Shown in pieces: positions 45,028-54,885 of a stretch of 64,000 nt of DNA (position 1 is the first letter of the stretch; every line of letters starts with the position of its first letter). Where the stretch lies: positions 1-64,000 of the forward strand of contig NZ_QAOG01000006.1 in NCBI RefSeq assembly GCF_003050705.1, read 5' to 3'. A program made the position numbers and the translations under genes. The DNA comes from Sphingomonas aurantiaca. GTDB taxonomy: Bacteria > Pseudomonadota > Alphaproteobacteria > Sphingomonadales > Sphingomonadaceae. The notes beneath the pieces were generated by a model. That model ran no database searches. It saw nothing but the letters and a program-made list of their open reading frames with translations, and was not told the DNA's origin.

Positions 45028-47853
45028 GTGATGAAGCGTTCAAAGATTCGCATTGGCAGCATCCAGGGCCTCAGCACGACCGTGTCGCTGCTGGCGCTGA
45101 TGATGGTGGGCTCGGTAGCCCAGGCGCAGACCGCGGCGCCGCAGGAGGAAGCCCCCGCCACCACCGCCCCCGCGACCTCAAACGCGCAGCAGGCCAGTGG
45201 CACCGTCGCACCGAGCGCCGATCCTGGCCAGGTCGCCGATGCCGCACCCGCTGCCGATGCAGCCGCACCCGGCGATATCGTCGTCACCGGCGTCCGCGCG
45301 AGCCTTCAGTCCGCGCAGAACATCAAGCGCAATTCGGTGCAGATCGTCGACTCGATCGTCGCCGAGGACATCGGCAAGCTGCCCGACCGCAACATCGCCG
45401 AGGCTCTGCAGCGGATCTCGGGCATCCAGATCCAGCGCAATTTCGGCGAGGGCAGTTCGGTCGCGATCCGCGGGCTTACGCAGGTCCGGACCGAGTTGAA
45501 CGGGCGCGACATCTTCACCGCGAACAATTCGAGCAATGCGTTGAGCCTGGAGGACGTACCATCCGAGCTGCTCGCCGGCATTGACGTCTACAAGAACCCG
45601 TCGGCCGACCTGATCGAGGGGCAGCTCAGCGGCACGATCAACTTCCGCACGCGCAAGCCGTTCGACTTTGACGGCTTCAAGATTTCGGGTGCGGCGACGA
45701 ACACCTATTACGACCTCGTCAAGAAGAGCAAGCCATCGGCGTCCTTGCTGATCAGCGATCGCTGGGACACCGGCATCGGCGAGATCGGCATCCTCGCAAG
45801 CGCTTCGTATCAGAAGACCAGTTTCCGTCAGGACACGATCTCGACCGAGCCGTTCTATACGCTCGACCCGAGCAACGCCAACGACGCCGCGACGCTGGCC
45901 GCGCTTGGGCGTAATGGCCAGACCACCACGCTGCCGCACGGCACCGGCATCGGCGAAGTGTTCGGCGATCGTCGTCGTCTCGGCATCGACGTGTCGCTCC
46001 AGTGGCGGCCAACCGACACGCTGGAATTCACCGGCGAGGTGTTCCGCAACGATTACAAGCTGCGATCCTATGGCTACAGCTATTTCGCGTACACCAGCGG
46101 CGCGTCGATCACGCCGCAGCCGGGGGCGGTGTTCACCTATGCGCCGAACGGCGATTTCCAGAGCGGGACGTTCACCGACGTTCCGATCGGCAACAACACC
46201 TCGATCGGATCGCGCCATTCGGTCACGACCGATTACTCGCTCAACGGCAAATGGAAGCCGACCGCGAACCTGACGATCACCGGCGATCTCCAATATGTCG
46301 ATTCCAAGACCGACAACCTGAATTCCATCGTCGGCTTGAGCGGCGTCGCCACCACGCTGACCCAGGATATCTCGGGTGAAGTCCCCGCGTTCCAGATCAC
46401 GTCCGCCAACGGCCTGGCGAACCCGGCGACGTACAGCAAGGGCTTCTACCTCGATAACCTCAACAACTCGAAGGGCACCGACAAGGTCGGCCGCCTCGAC
46501 GGCGAATATCGGTTCGACGGGGGGATCCTCAGCTCGATCAAGGCCGGGTTCCGGTTTGCGGATCGCCGCAACCGGACCAGCGATACCGGCTATCGCTATA
46601 CCGGGCTGACGGGGGCGGCGACCAACCTGCGCTATGTCGATCTCAGCGGCTTTTTCCGCGGGCAGGCGGATCTGTTCGGCGACATCCAGGCGTTCTCGCT
46701 GCCGACGGTCCTCAGCTACGACGACACGCGCCAGTCGCTCGGCATCACCTCGACGCCCGGCTATGTGCCGAGCGGCACCAACACGCAGGCGCAGAAGACC
46801 TATACCGGCTATGCCGCGGCCTTCTTCAAGGCGGACGACCTGCCGGTGCCGATCGACGGCAACCTCGGCGTGCGCGTGGTCCAGAGCAAGGTCGCGGTAT
46901 CGGGCTTCTATCAGCAGGTAGACCTGATCACCGCGCCCGACGGGACGCAGTCGACCGCGGCGCCCACCTTTACCGAGGTGAACGAGGCGAACACCTACAC
47001 GTCGGTGCTGCCGAGCCTCAACGTGCGCGGCCGCCTGACCGACCGGCTCCAGCTGCGGTTCGCCGCGTCGAAGAACATCTCGCGGCCGGACTTCAATCAG
47101 CTCAACCCGAGCCTGACGATCACCGAGCCGGGCACCGCGCAGATCGATCAGCAGCATGTCACGTCGACCGGCAATCCGTATCTGAAGCCGATGAAGTCGA
47201 CGAATTTCGACGCCTCGCTCGAATGGTATTTCGCCAAGAGCGGATCGCTGACGGTCGCCGGATTCTACAAGGATATCTCCAACTATATCCAGACGGTCAT
47301 CACGCCGCGTAACGTGACCTTCACCGACGGCGTGACCGCGACCTACGACGTCACCACCTACAACAACGCCAGCAAGGCGAAGGTGAAGGGCGCGGAAGTC
47401 GCGTATCAGCAGTTCTTCGATTTCCTCCCCGGCGCGCTGAGTGGGCTGGGTGTCCAGGCAAACTTCACTTATGTCGACTCGCAGGCGCCAAGCCCGGCGA
47501 GCGACGGTCCGGTGACGCAGTTGTCGCTGGAGGGGCTTTCCAAGTACAACTACAATTTGATCGGCATCTACGAGCGCGGCCTGATCTCGGCCCGCGTGGC
47601 GTATAACTGGCGCAGCGAGTTCCTGGTGACGACCTCGGCAAACGGCACAGGCAACCTGCCGCAGTTCCAGAAGGCGTCGGGGCAGCTCGATGCGTCGATC
47701 ACCGCGAACATCACGCCGCATCTCTCGCTGACGCTGAACGGGACCAACCTCACCAACACGGTGCGGTCGACCTATTACGGCATCACCAGCCGCCCACGCG
47801 ATCTGATCATGAGCGATCGTCAGATCAGTGGGGTTGCCCGCATCACCTTCTGA
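45028..47853 (+). CDS. TonB-dependent receptor (Xanthomonas/Caulobacter-type)
   Basis: 941 residues, outer-membrane active transporter powered by TonB. Signal peptide to about residue 33 ('…VGSVAQAQ'), then a Pro/Ala/Gln-rich linker, TonB-box-like 'GDIVVTGVRASL', plug domain ('DSIVAEDIGKLPDRNIAEAL', 'ISGIQIQR', 'VAIRGL', 'TELNGRDIFTA'), and a 22-strand-type barrel ending in the aromatic 'SGVARITF'. Length and motifs fit the carbohydrate-oriented TIGR01782 group. Start ATG has GGAGGAG upstream. It probably imports the oligosaccharides attacked by the neighbouring periplasmic hydrolases. Confidence 0.94.
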   Translation: MMKRSKIRIGSIQGLSTTVSLLALMMVGSVAQAQTAAPQEEAPATTAPATSNAQQASGTVAPSADPGQVADAAPAADAAAPGDIVVTGVRASLQSAQNIKRNSVQIVDSIVAEDIGKLPDRNIAEALQRISGIQIQRNFGEGSSVAIRGLTQVRTELNGRDIFTANNSSNALSLEDVPSELLAGIDVYKNPSADLIEGQLSGTINFRTRKPFDFDGFKISGAATNTYYDLVKKSKPSASLLISDRWDTGIGEIGILASASYQKTSFRQDTISTEPFYTLDPSNANDAATLAALGRNGQTTTLPHGTGIGEVFGDRRRLGIDVSLQWRPTDTLEFTGEVFRNDYKLRSYGYSYFAYTSGASITPQPGAVFTYAPNGDFQSGTFTDVPIGNNTSIGSRHSVTTDYSLNGKWKPTANLTITGDLQYVDSKTDNLNSIVGLSGVATTLTQDISGEVPAFQITSANGLANPATYSKGFYLDNLNNSKGTDKVGRLDGEYRFDGGILSSIKAGFRFADRRNRTSDTGYRYTGLTGAATNLRYVDLSGFFRGQADLFGDIQAFSLPTVLSYDDTRQSLGITSTPGYVPSGTNTQAQKTYTGYAAAFFKADDLPVPIDGNLGVRVVQSKVAVSGFYQQVDLITAPDGTQSTAAPTFTEVNEANTYTSVLPSLNVRGRLTDRLQLRFAASKNISRPDFNQLNPSLTITEPGTAQIDQQHVTSTGNPYLKPMKSTNFDASLEWYFAKSGSLTVAGFYKDISNYIQTVITPRNVTFTDGVTATYDVTTYNNASKAKVKGAEVAYQQFFDFLPGALSGLGVQANFTYVDSQAPSPASDGPVTQLSLEGLSKYNYNLIGIYERGLISARVAYNWRSEFLVTTSANGTGNLPQFQKASGQLDASITANITPHLSLTLNGTNLTNTVRSTYYGITSRPRDLIMSDRQISGVARITF

Positions 47854-47976
47854 TCCGACAAATGCCGCTGCGGGCCGGATCTTCGGATCTTTCCCGCCGC
47901 GGGACGACAGCGGCGCTGGTTTGTCATAGTCGAGGACAGAATAGGACGCGCAAAGCGCGCTTCGGGAGGGGGGACG

Positions 47977-50904
47977 ATGACGCAGGACCAGCGCAGGACT
48001 CGGATCAGCCGCAGGCGGTTTCTCGCAAATGGCGCCGCGCTCGGCGCAGCGCTCGGGCCGGCACAGGTCGCGCGGGCAGCGGTATCGGGCCCCGAGGGAG
48101 CTGCCGCGGGAATGCTGCCGATGCCCGCGATGCGCGATGCCTTGCCGCCACGTCCTTCGATCGAGGATCCCGGCCGGTCGTTGATGGACAGCGGTTGGCG
48201 CTTCCATCTCGGCGACATACCGATGCCCGAGATCCGCGGGCATGGCTGGTCGTACAACAGCGCGAAGGCCGGGCAGGCGCAGGGCGCGGCGGCGATGCAG
48301 TACGACGATTCGGATTGGCCAGAGGTCGAATTGCCGCACGACTGGGCCATGGCGATGCCGATCGAAGAGACCGCGAACGTCTCGCAGGGCTATCGCCGCC
48401 GCGGTTTCGGGTGGTACCGGCGCGCATTGCGGCTCGATCCCCAGGACCGCGGGCGGTATCTCGAAATCCAGTTCGGCGGAATCGCCACGAACGCGACGAT
48501 CTGGTTCAACGGCTCGGTCGTCGCGCATAACTGGAGCGGCTACACCTCGGTCTATGTCGATATCACCGATCTCGCGCGGTACGGCGACGATCTGAACACG
48601 ATCGTCGTGCGCGTCGACGCGCAGTCGATGGAAGGCTGGTGGTACGAGGGCGCAGGCCTGTACCGCCATGTCTGGCTGGTAAAGCGCGATGCCACCTATA
48701 TCGCGACCGACGGGATCCATGCCGATCCGCGCCGCGGCCCAGGCGGCGCGTGGACGGTCCCGGTGACCGCGACGCTCGGCAATATCGGCACGCGGTCCGC
48801 CGCCGTCACGATCGAGGCGACGTTGATCGATCCCGATGGCCGGATGGTCGCGACGCACACCGCCGCCGGGACGGTGCCGTCGCTGGAGCCGATGGACGTG
48901 GCGCTCACGCTCCCGGTCGCGACCCCCGGACTATGGTCGGTCGACAGACCGACGCTCTACACGCTGCGGACGAGGCTGATCCGCGCAGGCCGGACGGTCG
49001 ACGAGCGGACGCTCAGGATCGGTTTCCGGACGGTGCGGTTCGATGCAGCCACCGGATTCCATCTCAATGACCAGCCGCTCAAGATCAAGGGGACGTGCAA
49101 CCACCAGGACCATGCCGGGGTGGGCGTCGCGGTACCCGATGCGTTGTGGGAATGGCGGCTCCGGCGGCTGAAGGATCTGGGGTGCAACGCGATCCGGTTC
49201 TCGCACAACGCGATCGCGACCGAGGTGCTCGACGCATGCGATCGCATGGGCTTTCTGGTGATGAGCGAGAACCGCAACTTCAACACCAGCCCCGACTATA
49301 TAGCGCAACTGCAATGGCTGGTACGGCGCGACCGCAACCGGCCGAGCGTGATCCTGTGGTCGGTCTTCAACGAAGAGCCGATGCAGGGAACGCCGGCGGG
49401 CTATGAGATGGTCCGGCGCATGTCGCGGGTGGTCAAGGCGCTCGACGAGAGTCGGCCGGTGACGGCGGCGATGAACAGCGGGATGTTCGCGCCCGTCAAC
49501 GTCAGCCAGGCGGTCGATCTGGTCGGCTTCAACTATCAGCGCGACCAATATGACCGCTTCCACGGGGCTAATCCGACGCTGCCGATGATCAGTTCGGAGG
49601 ATACGTCGAGCTTCATGACCCGCGGTGCGTGGCAGACCGACCGCGCCGCACACGTCATGGCGTCCTATGACGAGGAGCCCGCCGACTGGGGCAGCACGCA
49701 CCGCGCCAGCTGGAAGTCGATCGCCGAGCGGCCCTTTGTCGGCGGCAGCTTCGTGTGGACCGGGTTCGACTATCACGGCGAGCCGTCGCCGTTCGAATGG
49801 CCGTCGGTGAGCAGCTATTTCGGGATCATGGATCTGTGCGGCTTCCCGAAGATGGCCTATTATCTGCACCGCGCACAGTGGATCGACGACACCCCGCTGC
49901 TCGACCTGATGCCGCACTGGAACTGGCCGGGGCGCGAGGGGCAACCCGTCAAGGTCATCGCACTGACCAATGTCGACACGGTGCGGCTGCTGCTGAACGG
50001 TACGGTGATCGGCGAACAGGCGGTCGATCGCTACACGATGCCGCACTGGCAGATTCCCTATGCGCCCGGGCGGCTCGAGGCGATCGGCTATCGCGGTGGC
50101 CGCGAAGTGGCGCGCAGCGCGGTCGAGACGACCGGCCCGGCGGTCGCGCTGCGGATCACGCCCGATCGCCGCGCGATGGCCGCCGATGGCGAGGACGTCC
50201 AGCCGTTCACGATCGACGCGATCGACGCGCAAGGACGCCATGTCCCCACCGCCAACCTCCCGGTCGCGTTCGCCGCGACCGGGGGCACGATCATCGGGCT
50301 CGGCAACGGCGATCCGACCAGCCACGAAGCCGAGCAGGGCGACAGGCGTGATCTGTTCAACGGCCTGGCGCAGGTCATCGTTCGTGCCGGGCGCGACGCG
50401 CGCCCACTGTCGCTGACGGTAACGTCGGCCGGTCTGCGCAGCGCGACGACAACGGTTCGCCTGCTCGCAACGCCGCCCCGGCCGAGCGTGCCGAGCACCG
50501 CGGCGACGCTCATGCTGCAGGATTGGCGGCAATCGCCGGCGTTCGCGGCCAAGCCGTCGCCCGACATCGTGCTCGCGGACAATGACATGAACAGCTGGCT
50601 GTTCGTCCGGGCGGGCGAGATCCAGCCGGCGCAGGGTGCCGGACCGTGGAGCGTGTTGCGCGCCAAGGTCACGCCGCGTCGGCCGGTGCGTGAACGTGGC
50701 GGAAAACTCGTCCTTCAAGGTGTCGTCGGTCGGGGCGAGGTCTGGATCGACGGCAAGCGCGTGGGGACGAAGGCCGGGTTCGCACCGGGGACCGTCGTCG
50801 TGCCGATGCCTGCGGGCGAAGGTGAGCGCGTCGTATCGGTTCTGCTCGAAGGCAACGGCACGCAAGCGTCGGGGCTGGGGGGCATCGTATTCGTAGAGGA
50901 ATGA
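47977..50904 (+). CDS. GH2-family beta-galactosidase-like enzyme
   Basis: 975 residues. Tat leader with twin arginines (RISRRRFLANGAALGAALG). Order: sugar-binding domain, immunoglobulin-like domain, TIM barrel with 'GTCNHQDHAGVGVAVPD', acid/base Glu466 in 'LWSVFNEEP' and nucleophile Glu541 in 'PMISSEDTSS', then DUF4982-type and further beta domains ('DAQGRHVPTANLPVAF'). It likely acts on beta-galactosides, though GH2 also covers other beta-linked sugars. GGAGGGGGG precedes ATG. It follows the receptor by 123 bases, in the same direction. Confidence 0.9.
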   Translation: MTQDQRRTRISRRRFLANGAALGAALGPAQVARAAVSGPEGAAAGMLPMPAMRDALPPRPSIEDPGRSLMDSGWRFHLGDIPMPEIRGHGWSYNSAKAGQAQGAAAMQYDDSDWPEVELPHDWAMAMPIEETANVSQGYRRRGFGWYRRALRLDPQDRGRYLEIQFGGIATNATIWFNGSVVAHNWSGYTSVYVDITDLARYGDDLNTIVVRVDAQSMEGWWYEGAGLYRHVWLVKRDATYIATDGIHADPRRGPGGAWTVPVTATLGNIGTRSAAVTIEATLIDPDGRMVATHTAAGTVPSLEPMDVALTLPVATPGLWSVDRPTLYTLRTRLIRAGRTVDERTLRIGFRTVRFDAATGFHLNDQPLKIKGTCNHQDHAGVGVAVPDALWEWRLRRLKDLGCNAIRFSHNAIATEVLDACDRMGFLVMSENRNFNTSPDYIAQLQWLVRRDRNRPSVILWSVFNEEPMQGTPAGYEMVRRMSRVVKALDESRPVTAAMNSGMFAPVNVSQAVDLVGFNYQRDQYDRFHGANPTLPMISSEDTSSFMTRGAWQTDRAAHVMASYDEEPADWGSTHRASWKSIAERPFVGGSFVWTGFDYHGEPSPFEWPSVSSYFGIMDLCGFPKMAYYLHRAQWIDDTPLLDLMPHWNWPGREGQPVKVIALTNVDTVRLLLNGTVIGEQAVDRYTMPHWQIPYAPGRLEAIGYRGGREVARSAVETTGPAVALRITPDRRAMAADGEDVQPFTIDAIDAQGRHVPTANLPVAFAATGGTIIGLGNGDPTSHEAEQGDRRDLFNGLAQVIVRAGRDARPLSLTVTSAGLRSATTTVRLLATPPRPSVPSTAATLMLQDWRQSPAFAAKPSPDIVLADNDMNSWLFVRAGEIQPAQGAGPWSVLRAKVTPRRPVRERGGKLVLQGVVGRGEVWIDGKRVGTKAGFAPGTVVVPMPAGEGERVVSVLLEGNGTQASGLGGIVFVEE

Positions 50905-50981
50905 CGCGTCGCGCAAGCATTTCGAGGTCGATCGACAGGGGATTTCCGGTCGGCGCCGCGTCGACAGAAAAGGATTCAGTG

Positions 50982-52643
50982 ATGGTTCGTATGAAGAAAA
51001 TGGTCGCGGGCCTGGCCCTGTCCGTGTCGCTGATCGCCGGGATTGCATCGGCACAGACGACGACCGAGGTTCCGCGGATCGTCTCCAAGGGCGGCCGGCA
51101 TGCGCTGATGGTCGATGGTTCGCCGTTTTTGATGCTTGGGGCGCAGGTGAACAACAGCAGCAACTATCCGTCCGCATTGGCGCAGGTTTGGCCGGTGCTG
51201 GACCGGATTCATGCGAATACGGTCGAGATTCCGATCGCGTGGCAGCAGGTCGAGCCGGTCGAGCGGCGGTTCGACATGACGTTCCTACAGACGCTGCTCG
51301 AGCAGGCGCGGGTGCATGACAAGCGGGTCGTGCTGCTGTGGTTCGGGACGTGGAAGAACACCGCGCCGAGCTATACCCCCGACTGGTTCAAGGCCGACAA
51401 TCGCCGCTTCCCGCGGATGAAGCTGAAGGACGGCACCGACCATTACGTCCATTCGCCGATGTTCCGCGCGACGCTGGAGGCGGACAAGCGCGCGTTCGTC
51501 GAGGTCATGAAATACCTCAAGGCGCATGATCCGCAGAACACGGTGATCATGGTGCAGCCCGAGAACGAGGTCGGCAGCTATCGCTCGCCGCGCGACTATG
51601 GCGCGCAGGCCGAGGCGGTGTTCGCCAAGCCCGTGCCCGCCGAGCTCGCCCGCGCGCTGAAGAAGCCGGGCGGAAGCTGGACGCAGATGTTCGGGAAACA
51701 GGCCGATCGTGCGTTCAATACGTGGCACACTGCGCGCTTCGTCGACGAGATCGCCGCGGCGGGCAAGGCGATCAAGCCACTGCCGATGTACGTCAACGCA
51801 TCGCTCGCGGGGCCGTCGAACGTGCCCGATCCGACCGGGGTCGCAAGCGGCGGGCCGCAGCAGGACGTGCTCGACATCTGGAAGGCGGCCGCGCCCGCGC
51901 TCGATTTCCAGGCGCCCGACATCTACGACCGCGATGCGGGCCATGTCGCGCTGTACCTTGACGCGTATGCGCGGCCCGACAACGCGCTGATGGTGCCCGA
52001 GATCGGCAACGCGAAGGAGTTTGCGCGGTTCTTCTACGCAGCGATCGGGCGCGGCGCGATCGGCTATGCGCCGTTCGGCATGGATGACACGGGGTATTTC
52101 AACTACCCGCTCGGGGCGAAGGCGCTGGACGACGAGACGCTCGATTCGATCGGGCTGAAATATGCGGCGCTGTCGACGATGGCGCGCGACTGGGCGAAGA
52201 TCGCGTACGAGCATCCGACCTGGGGCGCGGTCAAGCCGGACGACGTCGCGGGGCAGGGGGCGCCCGCCCAGTCGACGCCCGCCCAGTCGACCACGATGGG
52301 CAACTGGACGATCGCCACGAGCTATGGCGAATGGCAGTTCGGGCAGAAGGACTGGACGTGGATCAAGTCCGAGCCGCCCGTCTGGGCGAAGGAGCCGGTC
52401 GGCGGCGTCGCGGTCGCGCATCTATCGCCGAACGAATTCCTGCTGGTCGGCGATCATGTCCGGCTGACCTTCGGGACGGCGAAGGATGGCCCGAAGAACG
52501 GCTCGGTCTTCCGCGTCGAGGAGGGGCGGATGGCCGACGGACGCTGGGTGATGAGCCGCGTCTGGAATGGCGACCAGACCGATTACGGGATCACGCTCGT
52601 CGCACCGACCGTCCTGAAGGTGATGATGGGCACGTATAAATAA
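50982..52643 (+). CDS. GH35-like beta-galactosidase with DUF5597 domain
   Basis: 553 residues with signal peptide (VRMKKMVAGLALSVSLIAGI, then ASAQ). The barrel starts 'ALMVDGSPFLMLGAQVNNSS' (GH35-like), with the acid/base Glu in 'VQPENEVGSY' and probable nucleophile Glu in 'MVPEIGNAKEF'. The C-terminal ~140 residues are DUF5597-like, with Ala/Gln/Ser-rich linker 'GAPAQSTPAQSTT'. ATG at 50982 has AAGGATT upstream; the frame is open from 50901, overlapping the GH2 stop. Third gene of the receptor operon. Substrate inferred only from family and context. Confidence 0.88.
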   Translation: MVRMKKMVAGLALSVSLIAGIASAQTTTEVPRIVSKGGRHALMVDGSPFLMLGAQVNNSSNYPSALAQVWPVLDRIHANTVEIPIAWQQVEPVERRFDMTFLQTLLEQARVHDKRVVLLWFGTWKNTAPSYTPDWFKADNRRFPRMKLKDGTDHYVHSPMFRATLEADKRAFVEVMKYLKAHDPQNTVIMVQPENEVGSYRSPRDYGAQAEAVFAKPVPAELARALKKPGGSWTQMFGKQADRAFNTWHTARFVDEIAAAGKAIKPLPMYVNASLAGPSNVPDPTGVASGGPQQDVLDIWKAAAPALDFQAPDIYDRDAGHVALYLDAYARPDNALMVPEIGNAKEFARFFYAAIGRGAIGYAPFGMDDTGYFNYPLGAKALDDETLDSIGLKYAALSTMARDWAKIAYEHPTWGAVKPDDVAGQGAPAQSTPAQSTTMGNWTIATSYGEWQFGQKDWTWIKSEPPVWAKEPVGGVAVAHLSPNEFLLVGDHVRLTFGTAKDGPKNGSVFRVEEGRMADGRWVMSRVWNGDQTDYGITLVAPTVLKVMMGTYK

Positions 52644-53007
52644 CGGCGTTAAATAGCAGCGCAGCCGGGCGATCGGGGGGCGACCTATACTCGGGCGGGA
52701 CGGTCGCCAACCGCCCCCGGATGACCTGCGACGATCGCCGTCGCGGGGCGCAAACTTGCGCGACGCGGTCAGGGATGCCATATCCGGCACGGATAGTCGC
52801 CGCTTATCCAAGACATGGCGACACCCAAAAATCCCGAACGACGGATTAGGCGAGGACTCGGAGCAGCAATCGTGCTCGGCCGACAGCATCCTGGTGTCGG
52901 GTCCGTTCGCCTGCGCTCCTGACGATAATCCGGTGATGGATCATCGCCTTTCCGCCGCTCGCCGGCGGACTGTTTGCGAGGCCAGACCGCAACGAGAAGG
53001 TAGGACG
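52644..53007. other. 364-base gap before mqo, no gene recognised
   Basis: Open frames exist but none has recognisable protein sequence. The region must contain the terminator of the sugar operon and the promoter of mqo; neither is obvious. Confidence 0.4.
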
Positions 53008-54747
53008 GTGGCGCGCGACATGAACGACAGTAAGATTGGTGCCGAGACGGGCATGACCTCCACGACCGCGGCAAAGGCCGGTGGCGTGACCCGGCGGAAC
53101 CTGCTCGGCTCCGCGATCGGCGCAGGCGTGGTGGGTGGCGCATCGATGCTGCCGATGGCGCAGGCCGATGCCGCGACGACCGAGCGCAACGTCGACGTGC
53201 TGCTGGTCGGCGGCGGGATCATGAGCGCGACGCTGGCCGTGCTGCTGCACCAGCTCGAGCCGAGCTGGACGATCGAACTGGTCGAGCGGCTCGACAAGGT
53301 CGCCGAGGAAAGCTCGAACGGCTGGAACAACGCGGGCACCGGTCATTCGGCGCTGTGCGAACTCAACTATACGCCGGTGAACAGCGCCGACGGGCTCGTC
53401 GAGATCAAGAAGGCGATCGAGATCAACGAGCAGTTCCAGGTCACGCGCCAGTTCCTGAGCCATCAGGTCAAGGCGGGGATGCTCGCCAACCCGCGGTCGT
53501 TCATCAATTCGACGCCGCATATGAACCTGGTCTGGGGGGACGAAAACGTCGCGTTCCTGCGCAAGCGTCATGCCGCGCTGCAGGCGAGCCCTCTGTTCTC
53601 GGGCATGGAATTCTCGACCGACCCGGCGCAGATCACGCAGTGGGTTCCACTGATGATGCAGGGTCGCGACCCCAAGATGAAGCTTGCCGCGACGCGCTCG
53701 CCGCTGGGCACCGACTGCAACTGGGGTGAAGTCACCCGCCAGTATATCGCGACGATGGCCAAGCAGCCCGGTTTCAAACTGACGACGGGGCATGAGGTGC
53801 GGTCGCTGGAGCGCAGCCCCGACAAGCGCTGGCGGGTGACCGCGCGTGACATGAAGAGCGACGAGAAGCAGATCATCAACGCGCGCTTCGTGTTCGCCGG
53901 CGCAGGCGGCGGCGCGTTGCCGATCCTGCAGAAGTCGGGAATCCCCGAAGCCGATGATTATGCCGGCTTCCCGGTCGGCGGTTCGTTCCTGGTCACCGAC
54001 AAGCCCTCGGTCGCCATGGCGCATCTCGCCAAGGTTTACGGCAAGGCGGCGGTCGGATCGCCGCCGATGTCGGTGCCGCATCTCGACACGCGCTATCTGG
54101 ACGGCAAGCAGGCGCTGCTGTTTGGGCCGTTCGCGACCTTCTCGACCAAGTTCCTGAAGGAAGGCTCGTATTTCGATCTGCCGGCGTCGGTGACGCTCGA
54201 CAATTTCCGGCCGATGATCGCGGTCGGCTGGGACGATTTCGATCTCGTCGAATATCTGGCCGGGCAGCTGATCATGTCGGACGCGGACCGGATGACGGCG
54301 CTGCGCGAGTATTTCCCCGGCGCCAAGGATGGCGACTGGCGGTTGTGGCAGGCTGGCCAGCGCGTGCAGATCATCAAGCGCGATCCGAAGAAGGGTGGCG
54401 TGCTGAAGCTGGGGACGGAGATCGTCGCGTCGAAGGACGGCTCGATCGCCGCGCTGCTCGGCGCGTCGCCGGGCGCATCGACCGCGCCGTCGATCATGCT
54501 CGACCTGCTGAAGAAGGTGTTCGCGAACCATCTCGCGACGCCGGCGTGGCAGGCGAAGATCCGCGAGATCGTGCCGAGCTACGGCACGTTGCTCAACGAC
54601 AATCCCGAGGCGATCGCGCAGACCTGGGCATCGACCGCCGAGACGTTGCAACTGACGGTGCCGTCGCCTGCGGTGCAGGTGTCGACGCAGCCGAAGCCGG
54701 CGGCGACGCGGGTGAAGGTGGATCGCAGCCCCGACTTGGCGCTGTAG
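53008..54747 (+). CDS. mqo: malate:quinone oxidoreductase with Tat-like leader
   Basis: 579 residues. It oxidises malate to oxaloacetate and passes electrons to quinone. The FAD motif is 'DVLLVGGGIMSATLAVLL'; family segments are 'EESSNGWNNAGTGHSALCELNYTP', 'FLRKRHAAL' and 'LLFGPFATFSTKFLK'. Unlike typical Mqo, which lies on the cytoplasmic face without a signal, residues ~35-60 read 'TRRNLLGSAIGAGVVGGASM' and 'AQADA', a twin-arginine-like export signal. The start is probably GTG at 53008 (GAGAAGG upstream); ATG at 53020 is the alternative. Physiological link to the sugar genes is unclear. Confidence 0.9.
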   Translation: MARDMNDSKIGAETGMTSTTAAKAGGVTRRNLLGSAIGAGVVGGASMLPMAQADAATTERNVDVLLVGGGIMSATLAVLLHQLEPSWTIELVERLDKVAEESSNGWNNAGTGHSALCELNYTPVNSADGLVEIKKAIEINEQFQVTRQFLSHQVKAGMLANPRSFINSTPHMNLVWGDENVAFLRKRHAALQASPLFSGMEFSTDPAQITQWVPLMMQGRDPKMKLAATRSPLGTDCNWGEVTRQYIATMAKQPGFKLTTGHEVRSLERSPDKRWRVTARDMKSDEKQIINARFVFAGAGGGALPILQKSGIPEADDYAGFPVGGSFLVTDKPSVAMAHLAKVYGKAAVGSPPMSVPHLDTRYLDGKQALLFGPFATFSTKFLKEGSYFDLPASVTLDNFRPMIAVGWDDFDLVEYLAGQLIMSDADRMTALREYFPGAKDGDWRLWQAGQRVQIIKRDPKKGGVLKLGTEIVASKDGSIAALLGASPGASTAPSIMLDLLKKVFANHLATPAWQAKIREIVPSYGTLLNDNPEAIAQTWASTAETLQLTVPSPAVQVSTQPKPAATRVKVDRSPDLAL

Positions 54748-54804
54748 GCCGCGCAAGCTTCCACCGCCTGGTCACTGCGCGGCGCAAGCGTTTGAGACAG
54801 GTGT

Positions 54805-54845
54805 AAAAAAAGGGCGCTGCCGGTCGAACCGGCAGCGCCCTTTTT
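54805..54845. terminator. bidirectional Rho-independent terminator
   Basis: AAAAAAAGGGCGCTGCCGG pairs with CCGGCAGCGCCCTTTTT around TCGAA. A and T tracts flank both sides, so it can serve mqo and the convergent stress operon. Confidence 0.9.
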
Positions 54846-54885
54846 CGTGACGGTCGCGGCTGTCGGACAGCCGCGACGCGTAGTC

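Noticed and set aside
45178..48858. A 1226-codon open frame antisense to the TonB receptor and GH2 gene
   Set aside because: High GC makes long antisense frames common; the sequence is Arg/Asp-rich without motifs, while the sense strand has clear receptor and GH2 domains.
52846..54756. A 636-codon frame antisense to mqo
   Set aside because: Arg-rich repetitive sequence without family features; mqo is unambiguous.
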